DNA of 8,947 nt. It comes from Bacteroidota bacterium (GTDB lineage Bacteria > CLD3 > SB21). Below the pieces are notes generated by a model. The model did not search any database. It had not been told where the DNA came from and worked only from the letters and a program-made list of their open reading frames with translations. Shown here piece by piece: positions 1-6,650 of the stretch. The stretch lies in assembly GCA_020438245.1 (NCBI GenBank), contig JAGQUY010000213.1, positions 242-9,188 of the forward strand, given 5' to 3'. Positions within the stretch are counted from its first letter, which is position 1. Every line of letters begins with the position of its first letter. Made by a program: the position numbers and the translations under genes.

Positions 1-302
1 GGCTGATAGTAGTCGTAGTAGCTGATGAAGTACTCTACCGCATTGTCCGGGAAAAACTCCTTGAATTCTCCGTAGAGTTGGGCCGCCAGTGTTTTGTTGT
101 GAGAAAGAATCAACGTTGGTTTTTGGAGGGACTGGATGACATTGGCCATCGTAAAGGTCTTACCGGAGCCGGTTACCCCGAGCAGCGTTTGAAAAGTCTC
201 GCCGCGTTTGGCACCCGAACTCAGGGTTTCCACTGCAGCCTTCTGGTCACCCTGAAGTAGATAGTCGGACTTGAGTCGAAAAGGTTGTGTGGTTTGTTTC
301 AC
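1..302 (-). CDS. uvrB: UvrABC excinuclease subunit B, N-terminal part (cut by window edge)
   Basis: UvrB is the damage-verifying helicase-like subunit of nucleotide excision repair; with UvrA it loads on lesions and then recruits UvrC in the cytoplasm. Only about the first 100 residues are in the window. After a GTG start the translation contains GDQKAAVETL, the Walker A segment LLGVTGSGKTFTMANVI, then LILSHNKTLAAQLYGEFKEF and the tyrosine-rich YFISYYDYYQ, all in the order and spacing of the UvrB N-terminus. The start is fixed by an in-frame TAA three codons upstream of the GTG and by AGAGG five bases before it. It lies 73 bp downstream of the shorter glutamate dehydrogenase on the same strand. 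I see no clear LexA box upstream. The remaining ~550 residues lie outside the window. Confidence 0.96.
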   Translation of the reverse strand, partial: MKQTTQPFRLKSDYLLQGDQKAAVETLSSGAKRGETFQTLLGVTGSGKTFTMANVIQSLQKPTLILSHNKTLAAQLYGEFKEFFPDNAVEYFISYYDYYQ

Positions 303-326
303 GGCCGCCTCTTAAGAATGATGCGC

Positions 327-355
327 AAAATACGCAGCGACCGTCAGAAAAACAA
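327..355 (-). promoter_or_regulatory. Candidate sigma-70 promoter for uvrB
   Basis: Reading the minus strand, TTGTTT (350-355) and TATTTT (327-332) are separated by exactly 17 bp in the gap between the shorter glutamate dehydrogenase and uvrB, leaving a leader of about 20 nt. The matches to consensus are weak (3/6 and 4/6). It would let uvrB be expressed independently of the upstream operon, as I see no terminator in the gap. By eye only. Confidence 0.25.
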
Positions 356-375
356 GGTAAGCGTCAGATGGGGAA

Positions 376-1623
376 TCAGACCCAGCCGCGAAGTTTGCAG
401 GCTTCAGCTACCCGGGCCACTCCAACCAGCATTGCGGCCAATCGCGGATGCACCTGTTTTTCTTTGATGGAGTCTTGAACGGTGTGATACGCCTTGGTGA
501 TCTTCGAATCCAGATGTTCGTGGATTGATTCTTCCGTCCAGAAAAAGGAATAGCTGTCCTGGACCATTTCAAAATACGAAACGGTAACGCCGCCGGCGCT
601 GGCCAGAATATCCGGAATAACATGTACTCCCTTTTTGTGAAGAACCCGATCCGCACCCGGCGTGGTGGGTCCATTGGCCAATTCGCAAACGATGCGAGCC
701 TGAACGTTGTTCGCGTTGTCCTCGGTTATTGAATTCTCCAGGGCGGCAGGGTAGAGTACGTCGACGTCAAGCGCGAGGACCTCCGATTGTTTGATGGATT
801 TCGCATCCGGAAAGTCCGAAATAGTACCAGTTCGAAGCTTATGTGTCACCAGATCTTTGACATTGAAGCCGTCGGGATTGTAAAGGGCTCCTCTCGAATC
901 GCTGACCGCAACGAGTCTACCTCCACCCAACAATTCCTGATGGAGAAGGGCCGCTCTCTGGCCTGCATTTCCAAATCCTTGAATGGCGAAGGTACCGGCC
1001 GGATCGACATCATGCAATCGACACGCCTCCCGGACCGCAATAACTCCGCCCCGGGCCGTGGCATCACGTCTGCCTTCAGTACCGCCGATTTGCTGAGGTT
1101 TGTCTGTCATGACTCCCGGATGGTGACGGTTCATGATGGTCTCGTATTCGTCCATCATCCACGCCATGGTTTGCGGATTGGTGTACACGTCTGGAGCCGG
1201 AACGTCTTTATCGATTCCAATCAGATGGGCAACCGCCCTCACATAAGCTCTTGAAATGCTTTCTAACTCATACTCCGACAGGATCTTGGGATCGCAACAC
1301 ACACCGCCCTTTCCTCCGCCAAGCGGTAAGTCCACCACGGCGGTTTTCCATGTCATCCAAGAGGCGAGTGCCCGAATCGTATCAACTGTCTCGTCAGGAT
1401 GGAATCGGATGCCGCCCTTGGCAGGCCCTCTGGCATAGTTGTGCTGGATTCGGTAAGCATGAAAGACGTTTACCTTTCCATTGTCCATTCGCACCGGTAA
1501 AACAAATTTGTATTCGCGTTGCGGCCAAAGCAACAGTTCCGTTGTTGCCTGGTCCAGTTTTAGAATCCTGGCTGCCTCAGAAACTTGCTGTTGCGTTACG
1601 TTGAACGAATTGTATGATTCCAT
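376..1623 (-). CDS. Glu/Leu/Phe/Val dehydrogenase (shorter, GudB/RocG-like glutamate dehydrogenase)
   Basis: Catalyses reversible NAD(P)-dependent oxidative deamination of an amino acid, most likely glutamate to 2-oxoglutarate plus ammonia. With the start chosen the protein is 415 residues, typical of the catabolic-type hexameric class. Family residues are present: substrate lysine in ARGPAKGGIRFHP (K69), WKTAVVDLPLGGGKGG with K93 and catalytic K105, and D145 in DVPAPD. The nucleotide-binding loop is GFGNAG (216-221), followed by VAVSDS. CELANGPTTPGAD and the ILASAGGVTVSYFEMVQ segment are also diagnostic. Start: an ATG at 1659 would overlap the upstream zinc-ribbon gene and has no ribosome site; the ATG at 1623 has GAAGGG nine bases ahead. 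Cofactor preference and substrate (glutamate versus leucine/valine) cannot be settled from motifs alone. It is the last gene of the coupled group before uvrB and differs in class from gdhA upstream. Confidence 0.93.
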   Translation of the reverse strand: MESYNSFNVTQQQVSEAARILKLDQATTELLLWPQREYKFVLPVRMDNGKVNVFHAYRIQHNYARGPAKGGIRFHPDETVDTIRALASWMTWKTAVVDLPLGGGKGGVCCDPKILSEYELESISRAYVRAVAHLIGIDKDVPAPDVYTNPQTMAWMMDEYETIMNRHHPGVMTDKPQQIGGTEGRRDATARGGVIAVREACRLHDVDPAGTFAIQGFGNAGQRAALLHQELLGGGRLVAVSDSRGALYNPDGFNVKDLVTHKLRTGTISDFPDAKSIKQSEVLALDVDVLYPAALENSITEDNANNVQARIVCELANGPTTPGADRVLHKKGVHVIPDILASAGGVTVSYFEMVQDSYSFFWTEESIHEHLDSKITKAYHTVQDSIKEKQVHPRLAAMLVGVARVAEACKLRGWV

Positions 1624-1632
1624 TACTATTGG

Positions 1633-1638
1633 CCCTTC
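1633..1638 (-). promoter_or_regulatory. Ribosome binding site deciding the start of the shorter glutamate dehydrogenase
   Basis: Minus-strand GAAGGG, nine bases before the ATG at 1623, overlaps the TGA stop (1637-1639) of the zinc-ribbon gene. This favours the 1623 start over the ATG at 1659 and implies coupled translation of the two genes. Confidence 0.6.
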
Positions 1639-1828
1639 ACTGCGATTCTTGGTTTGCATTATCGGAGTCGGATTCGATGGCTTCCAGGTAAATGCGATAC
1701 CAACAGTTCCTGCACATCAAAGCGCGGTCCACACTTAGCAGAACTTGTTCCCATGGTCTCAAGGGTTTTCCGCAATGGGGACAGCTTTCAGGAACAGCCG
1801 GTTTCGTTGTTTCAGTACGGTCGGGCAT
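1637..1828 (-). CDS. Small four-cysteine zinc-ribbon protein, function unknown
   Basis: This 63-residue protein carries CPHCG (C16, C19) and CRNC (C40, C43), two CxxC knuckles 20 residues apart, the pattern of a treble-clef or zinc-ribbon fold binding one zinc ion. The N-terminus is hydrophilic and the C-terminus (SDSDNANQESQ) acidic and probably disordered. There is no signal peptide or membrane segment, so it is cytoplasmic. The ATG at 1828 is preferred because GGAG (1837-1840) lies eight bases upstream; an in-frame TTG at 1834 overlapping the previous stop has no proper spacing. Only two bases separate it from the stop of the receiver/ATP-grasp gene, and the next gene's ribosome site overlaps its stop. 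Coupling suggests it acts with one of these neighbours, but I do not recognise the family. The conserved cysteines and operon position argue that it is real. Confidence 0.78.
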   Translation of the reverse strand: MPDRTETTKPAVPESCPHCGKPLRPWEQVLLSVDRALMCRNCWYRIYLEAIESDSDNANQESQ

Positions 1829-1830
1829 GA

Positions 1831-4824
1831 TCAAGACTCCGGTTTAAGAATAAGCCCCGAATTCTTCTGACCGTTCATTTTTATGGTGAGCGGACTGTCA
1901 AATCTTAGCAATCTTGTGAACGATTGCTTTTCAAGGGGTGGTGCATGAAGCAGCCAATCCCAATCTATAGTGTCGTTCTCCTTGTTTGAATCGACGGTAA
2001 AGTACCCCACCATGAAAGAGGTTAGATTCTGAAAGAAGTGTGATCCTTGTGAAGGCTTAACATGTAAGTCTTTCAGATTGGTTTCCACAATGGCCTTTGC
2101 CCCGGCGATTTGGTCCCAGGTTACCGGAATACCAAGCCACGGATCGAGGGAACCCCAACGACCGACTCCTATAAGCAAGTACGGGCGGCCTTCGCCAAGA
2201 AGACGGGAATTTAATGCGCTCACTTCCTTGGCGACGTCAACACTCTTGGAGCGGTCATAGCTGTGATAATCGACGAATACGATATCGTGAACACCGTGAA
2301 CCACGCCGTTACCCAACACCCTCTGACTTTTACACAAGACCCGGTCGGGTGAAACCTCTTCTATTTCGATTTCCTCCGCTTCACGATTGAGCACTAGCGG
2401 TCTCATCTGCAGCAGCCCAAAATTCTTCATTTCATCAGGTCCGGTGGACATGTTGATTGCGAATTCTATTTCGACCGGCGTGCCCATGCCCCATTGTCCC
2501 ATATCCAGCAGAAGTTCAAGGATTTTGGATAACGGGAACAGCCTGTTCTTGAGAATGGGTGCAAAGGTGACGATACGAATGCCGGCACGGGAAATACCGT
2601 CGTTAATAATTTCGTTGTCATTGGAATAGGTGGAAGCAACAGGTCCAAGGGTGCCGTCCTCTTCCGCCACCGACAGTCCAAAGCTTTCGATTTTCGTATC
2701 ATGTGTTTCAAAAGTACTGTCTCGGCGTTCGTCCAGATGCAATGCATAAAAATCCTTCTGACCGTTTTCCAGAATATCGTCGATGGAGAAATGCACGGCG
2801 TCCGTCGGATATTTTGGGCAGAATCGTACCGTGTTGCCGCCGTCAACAATCGTCTTACCAAGTCCGAGCGCGACAGCTACAATACCGTCGGTTGACTTTT
2901 GGGGAGAAACGGGGTAGAAATTGTACGACTTCGCGACCCCGCTTATATCCGGGTAGAACCGATTGCCATGCGGGGCACCCACCATGGTTTGAACGATAAC
3001 GGCCATTTTTTCTTCTTCAAGACGGTAGGAAGTAACCTTGATGTAATCTTTTGCACTTTGGTAGAACGTGGAAGCGTAGACTTTCTTGATGCTTTCCAGC
3101 AGATCATTAAGACGCACCAGGGCATTCGGATGATTATTCGGAATCATATACGTTTCGTATACACCAGCAAACGGATGGTACTGAGAGTCTTCCAGGAGAC
3201 TCGATGAACGAACGGCCAGAGGCGCATGAACAATATCAAGAAAACCGGACAGCTCGCCAAGGATTTCCCCTGGGAATTTGTCCGCCTGAAGGAACCTTGA
3301 TGTAATTTCCCGGTCATCCGTACAGTTTGTGGCGAAATGTCGGAGCTGATTGTCGTCTATGAACTGGTCAAAGACCTCAGTGCCGAGAACAACAGCTGCG
3401 GGAACATAAATATGAATGCCGTCAAAGCGATCCCGAACCCGATAATTACTGATCAACGTGTTTACGAAACCGAGGCCTCGCGCCTTGCCCCCCAAGGACC
3501 CGCCGCCGATTCGTGCAAAACTGCTTTCCGGATCGAACGAATCTTTTCGGAAATCGGTGATGATTCCCCGCTGCCGAATCATGACGTAATGGTGTATGGA
3601 GTTGATCAGATCATCCCGCAGGTCTTTGATGGACGCATAGTCGGAGACCTTCCGGGGGCGCAGCCGATGCGCAAGCCAGAACTCAGTCCGTGCCTTCAGC
3701 CAGTTTGAAAAATGATTGCGTTCGGCGTGATAACGGATGCTGTCATCGGGGGCGAGGCGAAGCTGTTCTTCCAATGAGTGCAAATCGGCGGCTCTTCCCA
3801 CTTCCGATCCGTCGGGAGTCCGAAAAACGAAGTCTCCGAAACTAAAATATTGAAACATGAATTGACGTAGTTCATTCAGCAGGGTCGGGGAATTCTTAAC
3901 GATGAAGGAGGCTCCTATTTGTCTGGCTGCGTCTGCATTCTCCGGCAAATAGGACTGCAGCAGAATCGGTATGTCCGCGTGGTTTTGTTTGACCATTTCG
4001 GCAAATTCCACACCGGCTTTGGGGTTTGCAACCCCGTCTTTCTTAAAATTGACGTCTGAAATAATACCTAGGATGAATTCTTCATGGGCTTTGTACGCCT
4101 CCAAAGCTTCTTCATAGGTGTGACACAGAAGAATCTTCGGTCTCGCACGCATGCGAAGAAATTTGTGCGAAAGGTTGATCCCCTCCGAAATAAGTCGTTG
4201 CGATTGTTTCAACATCTCGGTGTAAATCAACGGCAGGAAGGAGGAGTAGTACCGGACACTGTCCTCGATCACAATGATAACCTGAACGCCGGCAATCTTC
4301 GTATCGTTGGCAACATTCAGTTTGTCCTCAAGGCATTTGATCATCGCAATGATGATTCGGAAATCACCCTGCCAAATGAAGATGTTTTCGAAGATGGAAA
4401 TATTCTGACGCAATAGAATATGCTGCAACTCGCGATTGTCGAAGGACAGCAGAACGATCGGGATATCCAGATCGGCCTCGCGCGCCAGCTTAGCCAACTG
4501 GATTGCGTCCATATCTTCGATGTGAAGAGTTGTGATGATCAGGTCGAACCGGCTTTCCCGTTTGGCGAGGGAAATTGCTTCGTGTCCGCTTGAAACTCGG
4601 GTAAGTTCCGGTGAGTGGCTGAGGTTGAGTCCCTGGTATTCGTTTCGGATCAGTTCATACAAGCGGCCGTCCTCTTCAAAGAGGTACAGATCGTACAAAC
4701 TGGAGACAATGAGTATATCCCGAATCCGCGCTCGCATGAGATTCTGAAAACCCTGGAAGCGCGTTCCATATCCGTGTTCGATCCAGTGCGCCTCGGCACC
4801 GGCGTCCATGATTCTGCTGGTCAT
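1831..4824 (-). CDS. Tandem receiver-like domains fused to a PEP synthase-type (PPDK_N) ATP-grasp domain
   Basis: A 997-residue cytoplasmic protein. Residues ~34-165 form a receiver-like fold lacking the phospho-acceptor (IITTLHIEDMDA, threonine where Asp is expected). Residues ~180-325 form a second receiver with plausible E187/D188, D257 (GIISDVNF) and K310 (ASFIVKNS). A linker leads to a pyruvate phosphate dikinase/PEP synthase N-terminal ATP-grasp domain, about 430-815: GGGSLGGKARGLGF (440-453), PLAVRSSSLLEDS (535-547) with FAGVYET, ISGVAKSYNFYP (627-638), and closing EIEFAI...LLQMRPL (785-810). Residues 820-997 contain GVGRWGSLDPWLGIPVTW and SQGSHFFQNL and match nothing I can name. The phosphohistidine domain and the PEP/pyruvate barrel of true PEP synthases are absent, so a PEP synthase label would mislead. 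The start is uncertain: the ATG at 4824 abuts a terminator U-tract without a ribosome site; the in-frame ATG at 4809 also lacks a good one. Confidence 0.88.
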   Translation of the reverse strand: MTSRIMDAGAEAHWIEHGYGTRFQGFQNLMRARIRDILIVSSLYDLYLFEEDGRLYELIRNEYQGLNLSHSPELTRVSSGHEAISLAKRESRFDLIITTLHIEDMDAIQLAKLAREADLDIPIVLLSFDNRELQHILLRQNISIFENIFIWQGDFRIIIAMIKCLEDKLNVANDTKIAGVQVIIVIEDSVRYYSSFLPLIYTEMLKQSQRLISEGINLSHKFLRMRARPKILLCHTYEEALEAYKAHEEFILGIISDVNFKKDGVANPKAGVEFAEMVKQNHADIPILLQSYLPENADAARQIGASFIVKNSPTLLNELRQFMFQYFSFGDFVFRTPDGSEVGRAADLHSLEEQLRLAPDDSIRYHAERNHFSNWLKARTEFWLAHRLRPRKVSDYASIKDLRDDLINSIHHYVMIRQRGIITDFRKDSFDPESSFARIGGGSLGGKARGLGFVNTLISNYRVRDRFDGIHIYVPAAVVLGTEVFDQFIDDNQLRHFATNCTDDREITSRFLQADKFPGEILGELSGFLDIVHAPLAVRSSSLLEDSQYHPFAGVYETYMIPNNHPNALVRLNDLLESIKKVYASTFYQSAKDYIKVTSYRLEEEKMAVIVQTMVGAPHGNRFYPDISGVAKSYNFYPVSPQKSTDGIVAVALGLGKTIVDGGNTVRFCPKYPTDAVHFSIDDILENGQKDFYALHLDERRDSTFETHDTKIESFGLSVAEEDGTLGPVASTYSNDNEIINDGISRAGIRIVTFAPILKNRLFPLSKILELLLDMGQWGMGTPVEIEFAINMSTGPDEMKNFGLLQMRPLVLNREAEEIEIEEVSPDRVLCKSQRVLGNGVVHGVHDIVFVDYHSYDRSKSVDVAKEVSALNSRLLGEGRPYLLIGVGRWGSLDPWLGIPVTWDQIAGAKAIVETNLKDLHVKPSQGSHFFQNLTSFMVGYFTVDSNKENDTIDWDWLLHAPPLEKQSFTRLLRFDSPLTIKMNGQKNSGLILKPES

Positions 4825-4870
4825 AAAAAAATTGCGGACGGGATGAAACGACGGCTCCCATCCCGTCCGA
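4825..4870 (-). terminator. Strong intrinsic terminator downstream of gdhA
   Basis: On the minus strand a perfect 11-bp GC-rich stem, CGGACGGGATG (4859-4869) with CATCCCGTCCG (4835-4845), closes a 13-nt loop and is followed by CAA and seven T residues (4825-4831). It begins 10 bases after the gdhA stop codon. The last T is immediately followed by the ATG of the receiver/ATP-grasp gene, so terminator and downstream gene start are physically merged. Confidence 0.9.
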
Positions 4871-4879
4871 CAAGAGTAA

Positions 4880-6241
4880 TTACACGACGCCCTGATCCAT
4901 CATTGCGTCTGCGACCTTCAAGAAGCCTCCGATATTGGCCCCGTTGACGTAATTTCCCGGGGTGCCAAATCGTTCCGCCATATCGACGCAGGTCTTGTGT
5001 ATGTTTTTCATGATCATTCGAAGCCGATCATCCACTTCCTCCCGCGTCCAGGGCAATCTCATGCTGTTTTGCGACATTTCAAGACCCGATACAGACACAC
5101 CTCCGGCGTTTGCAGCCTTGCCGGGTCCGTACAGGATCTTCTTGTCGAGGAACAAATTGACTCCGTCGATCGTCGTAGGCATGTTGGCGCCTTCGGACAC
5201 TACATAAACACCATTGTTCAACAGATTTTGCGCATCTTTTGCATTGATTTCATTCTGAGTTGCACTCGGGAATGCGCAAGATGCTTTGTGGTTCCACAGC
5301 GGATTGTAGTCGGCTTTGGGATCCAAAGCGGTGTAGACGGCGGATTTGTACTTCGTAACGTATTCTTGAATTCGGCCTCTTCGAACATTCTTCAGATCCA
5401 TCACGTAAAGCAGTTTTTCAGGGCTGATACCTTCTTCATCGTAGATATAGCCGGTTGAGTCGGATAGCGTGACCACCTTACCGCCAAGCTGATTGATTTT
5501 TTCAACCGTGTATTGCGCCACGTTGCCGCTGCCTGAAACGAGGCAGACTTTTCCTTCCAGCGTCTCGTTGCGGCTCGACAGCATTTCCGCCGCAAAGTAG
5601 ACGGCGCCATAACCGGTAGCCTCGGGCCGGATCAATGAACCGCCCCAATTCAAGCCCTTGCCCGTCAGGACTCCGGTAAATTCGTTTCTAAGCTTTTTGT
5701 ACATTCCGAAGAGATATCCGATTTCGCGACCGCCAACTCCGATATCTCCTGCCGGCACGTCCGTGTTGGGACCGATGTGCCGCTGCAGCTCGCTCATGAA
5801 GGATTGGCAGAAACGCATTACCTTCAAATCGCTCTTTCCTTTCGGATCGAAGTCCGATCCGCCCTTGCCTCCGCCCATTGGCAGCGAAGTGAGGCTATTC
5901 TTGAAGACTTGCTCAAAAGCGAGGAACTTCAAGATACTGAGATTGACCGACGGATGGAAGCGCAGACCGCCTTTGTAAGGTCCGATGGCACTGTTCATTT
6001 CGATACGGTATCCTCGATTGATATGAGTTTTTCCTTCTTCATCAACCCAAGGTACTCTAAACATGATGACGCGCTCAGGTTCAAGAATACGTTCCAGAAT
6101 TTTTGCGGTTCGATACTCCGGATGGCGGTCCAATACTATGGCGAGAGATTCAGCCACTTCCTGAACGGCTTGGTGAAATTCGGGTTCATTTGGATTTCTA
6201 GCCTTAACTTCATTCATCAGATCTTTAACATACTGAGACAT
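4880..6241 (-). CDS. gdhA: NADP-type glutamate dehydrogenase
   Basis: Reductive amination of 2-oxoglutarate with ammonia and, by family, NADPH to give glutamate: the ammonia-assimilating reaction. The 453-residue protein has the full-length hexameric class I architecture. Visible motifs are GPYKGGLRFHPSVN (K90), FKNSLTSLPMGGGKGG (K114, K126), NTDVPAGDIGVGGREIGYLFG (D166), a nucleotide loop VSGSGNVAQ (235-243), SEGANMPTT, and NAGGVSVSGLEMSQNS with S385. E. coli GdhA is of similar length and starts with the same kind of helix. The chosen start gives MSQYVKDLMN: GGAGG lies five bases upstream, whereas the ATG at 6253 overlaps that site. A strong terminator directly follows the gene, so it is probably transcribed alone from the 6242-6650 intergenic region, divergently from tal. 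NADPH preference is inferred from subfamily, not proven by a residue. Confidence 0.96.
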   Translation of the reverse strand: MSQYVKDLMNEVKARNPNEPEFHQAVQEVAESLAIVLDRHPEYRTAKILERILEPERVIMFRVPWVDEEGKTHINRGYRIEMNSAIGPYKGGLRFHPSVNLSILKFLAFEQVFKNSLTSLPMGGGKGGSDFDPKGKSDLKVMRFCQSFMSELQRHIGPNTDVPAGDIGVGGREIGYLFGMYKKLRNEFTGVLTGKGLNWGGSLIRPEATGYGAVYFAAEMLSSRNETLEGKVCLVSGSGNVAQYTVEKINQLGGKVVTLSDSTGYIYDEEGISPEKLLYVMDLKNVRRGRIQEYVTKYKSAVYTALDPKADYNPLWNHKASCAFPSATQNEINAKDAQNLLNNGVYVVSEGANMPTTIDGVNLFLDKKILYGPGKAANAGGVSVSGLEMSQNSMRLPWTREEVDDRLRMIMKNIHKTCVDMAERFGTPGNYVNGANIGGFLKVADAMMDQGVV

Positions 6242-6246
6242 AACAT

Positions 6247-6251
6247 CCTCC
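6247..6251 (-). promoter_or_regulatory. Ribosome binding site deciding the gdhA start
   Basis: Minus-strand GGAGG is five bases before the ATG at 6241. The competing in-frame ATG at 6253 overlaps this site (ATGGAGG), so it cannot use it; the shorter 453-residue product is favoured. Confidence 0.8.
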
Positions 6252-6640
6252 ATTTGGAATCGGTGTATGAGAAGCCAACTGCATGTTGGAATTGTGAGCG
6301 AACAGGTGGGGGAGCAAGGTTGGTAAGAGAATAACGACGCCGGTTCGTCTTACATACTGGCGTGGATCAGATCGATATGTTCCCGACCGATTAGGGGCGA
6401 GATTCAGGCCCGGTTCAATCATAGTCATCCCACCGCCACTGGCCTTGACAGACCGCAACGGTGCAAGAGTGTGAAAAAAACTAAATCAGAACATCACCAA
6501 ACGCAAGCGCAAAGTGGCTATTTTACCTGATATTAGTCAGTTTTTCGGCGATGGAGAGCATTGAAATGGCCGCTTGAATTCTTTGAAGCACTGACTTACC
6601 TTTGGTTATTCGTCATATCATTGAAACCAGTGTCCAAACA

Positions 6641-6646
6641 AGGAGG
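6641..6646 (+). promoter_or_regulatory. Ribosome binding site deciding the tal start
   Basis: A perfect AGGAGG four bases before the ATG at 6651. It sets the start at MKFFIDTANL, the conserved N-terminus of the family, rather than at an in-frame ATG 90 bases earlier (6561). Confidence 0.9.
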
Positions 6647-6650
6647 TTCC

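Larger units (their letters stand above)
6242..6650. other. Divergent intergenic region between gdhA and tal
   Basis: About 409 bp with no convincing gene; it should hold the promoters of both gdhA (minus) and tal (plus). Short dyads are visible: CCAAC-5 nt-GTTGG (6275-6289) in the gdhA leader, and CTGA/TCAG flanking tattag... (6527-6540). A minus-strand TAAAAT lies beside the second dyad and a plus-strand TATCAT at 6616-6621 is 29 bp upstream of the tal start, but neither has a good -35 partner. A weak minus-strand pair TTGAAC/CCTAAT with 17-bp spacing lies near 6391-6419. No riboswitch or terminator recognised. None of these sites is strong enough to call individually. Confidence 0.5.

Noticed and set aside
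787..1254. Plus-strand 155-codon frame opposite the shorter dehydrogenase
   Set aside because: It lies wholly inside a well-supported gene on the other strand; composition is that of a reverse-strand shadow.
1831..4824. Annotation of the large fusion as a PEP synthase
   Set aside because: Only the ATP-grasp portion is recognisable; the phosphohistidine and PEP/pyruvate barrel domains needed for that reaction are absent.
5777..6334. Plus-strand 185-codon frame opposite gdhA
   Set aside because: It is antisense to a clear glutamate dehydrogenase and has no family motifs; a shadow frame.
6445..6450. Perfect TTGACA as -35 box for tal
   Set aside because: No TATAAT-like hexamer occurs 16-18 bp downstream on the plus strand, and it lies 200 bp from the tal start.
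6225..6458. Minus-strand 77-codon open frame across the gdhA start
   Set aside because: It overlaps the gdhA start region in another frame, has no ribosome site and no recognisable protein character; the gdhA leader explains the sequence.
6561..6650. 30-residue N-terminal extension of transaldolase
   Set aside because: A perfect AGGAGG precedes ATG 6651, which gives the conserved family N-terminus MKFFIDTANL.
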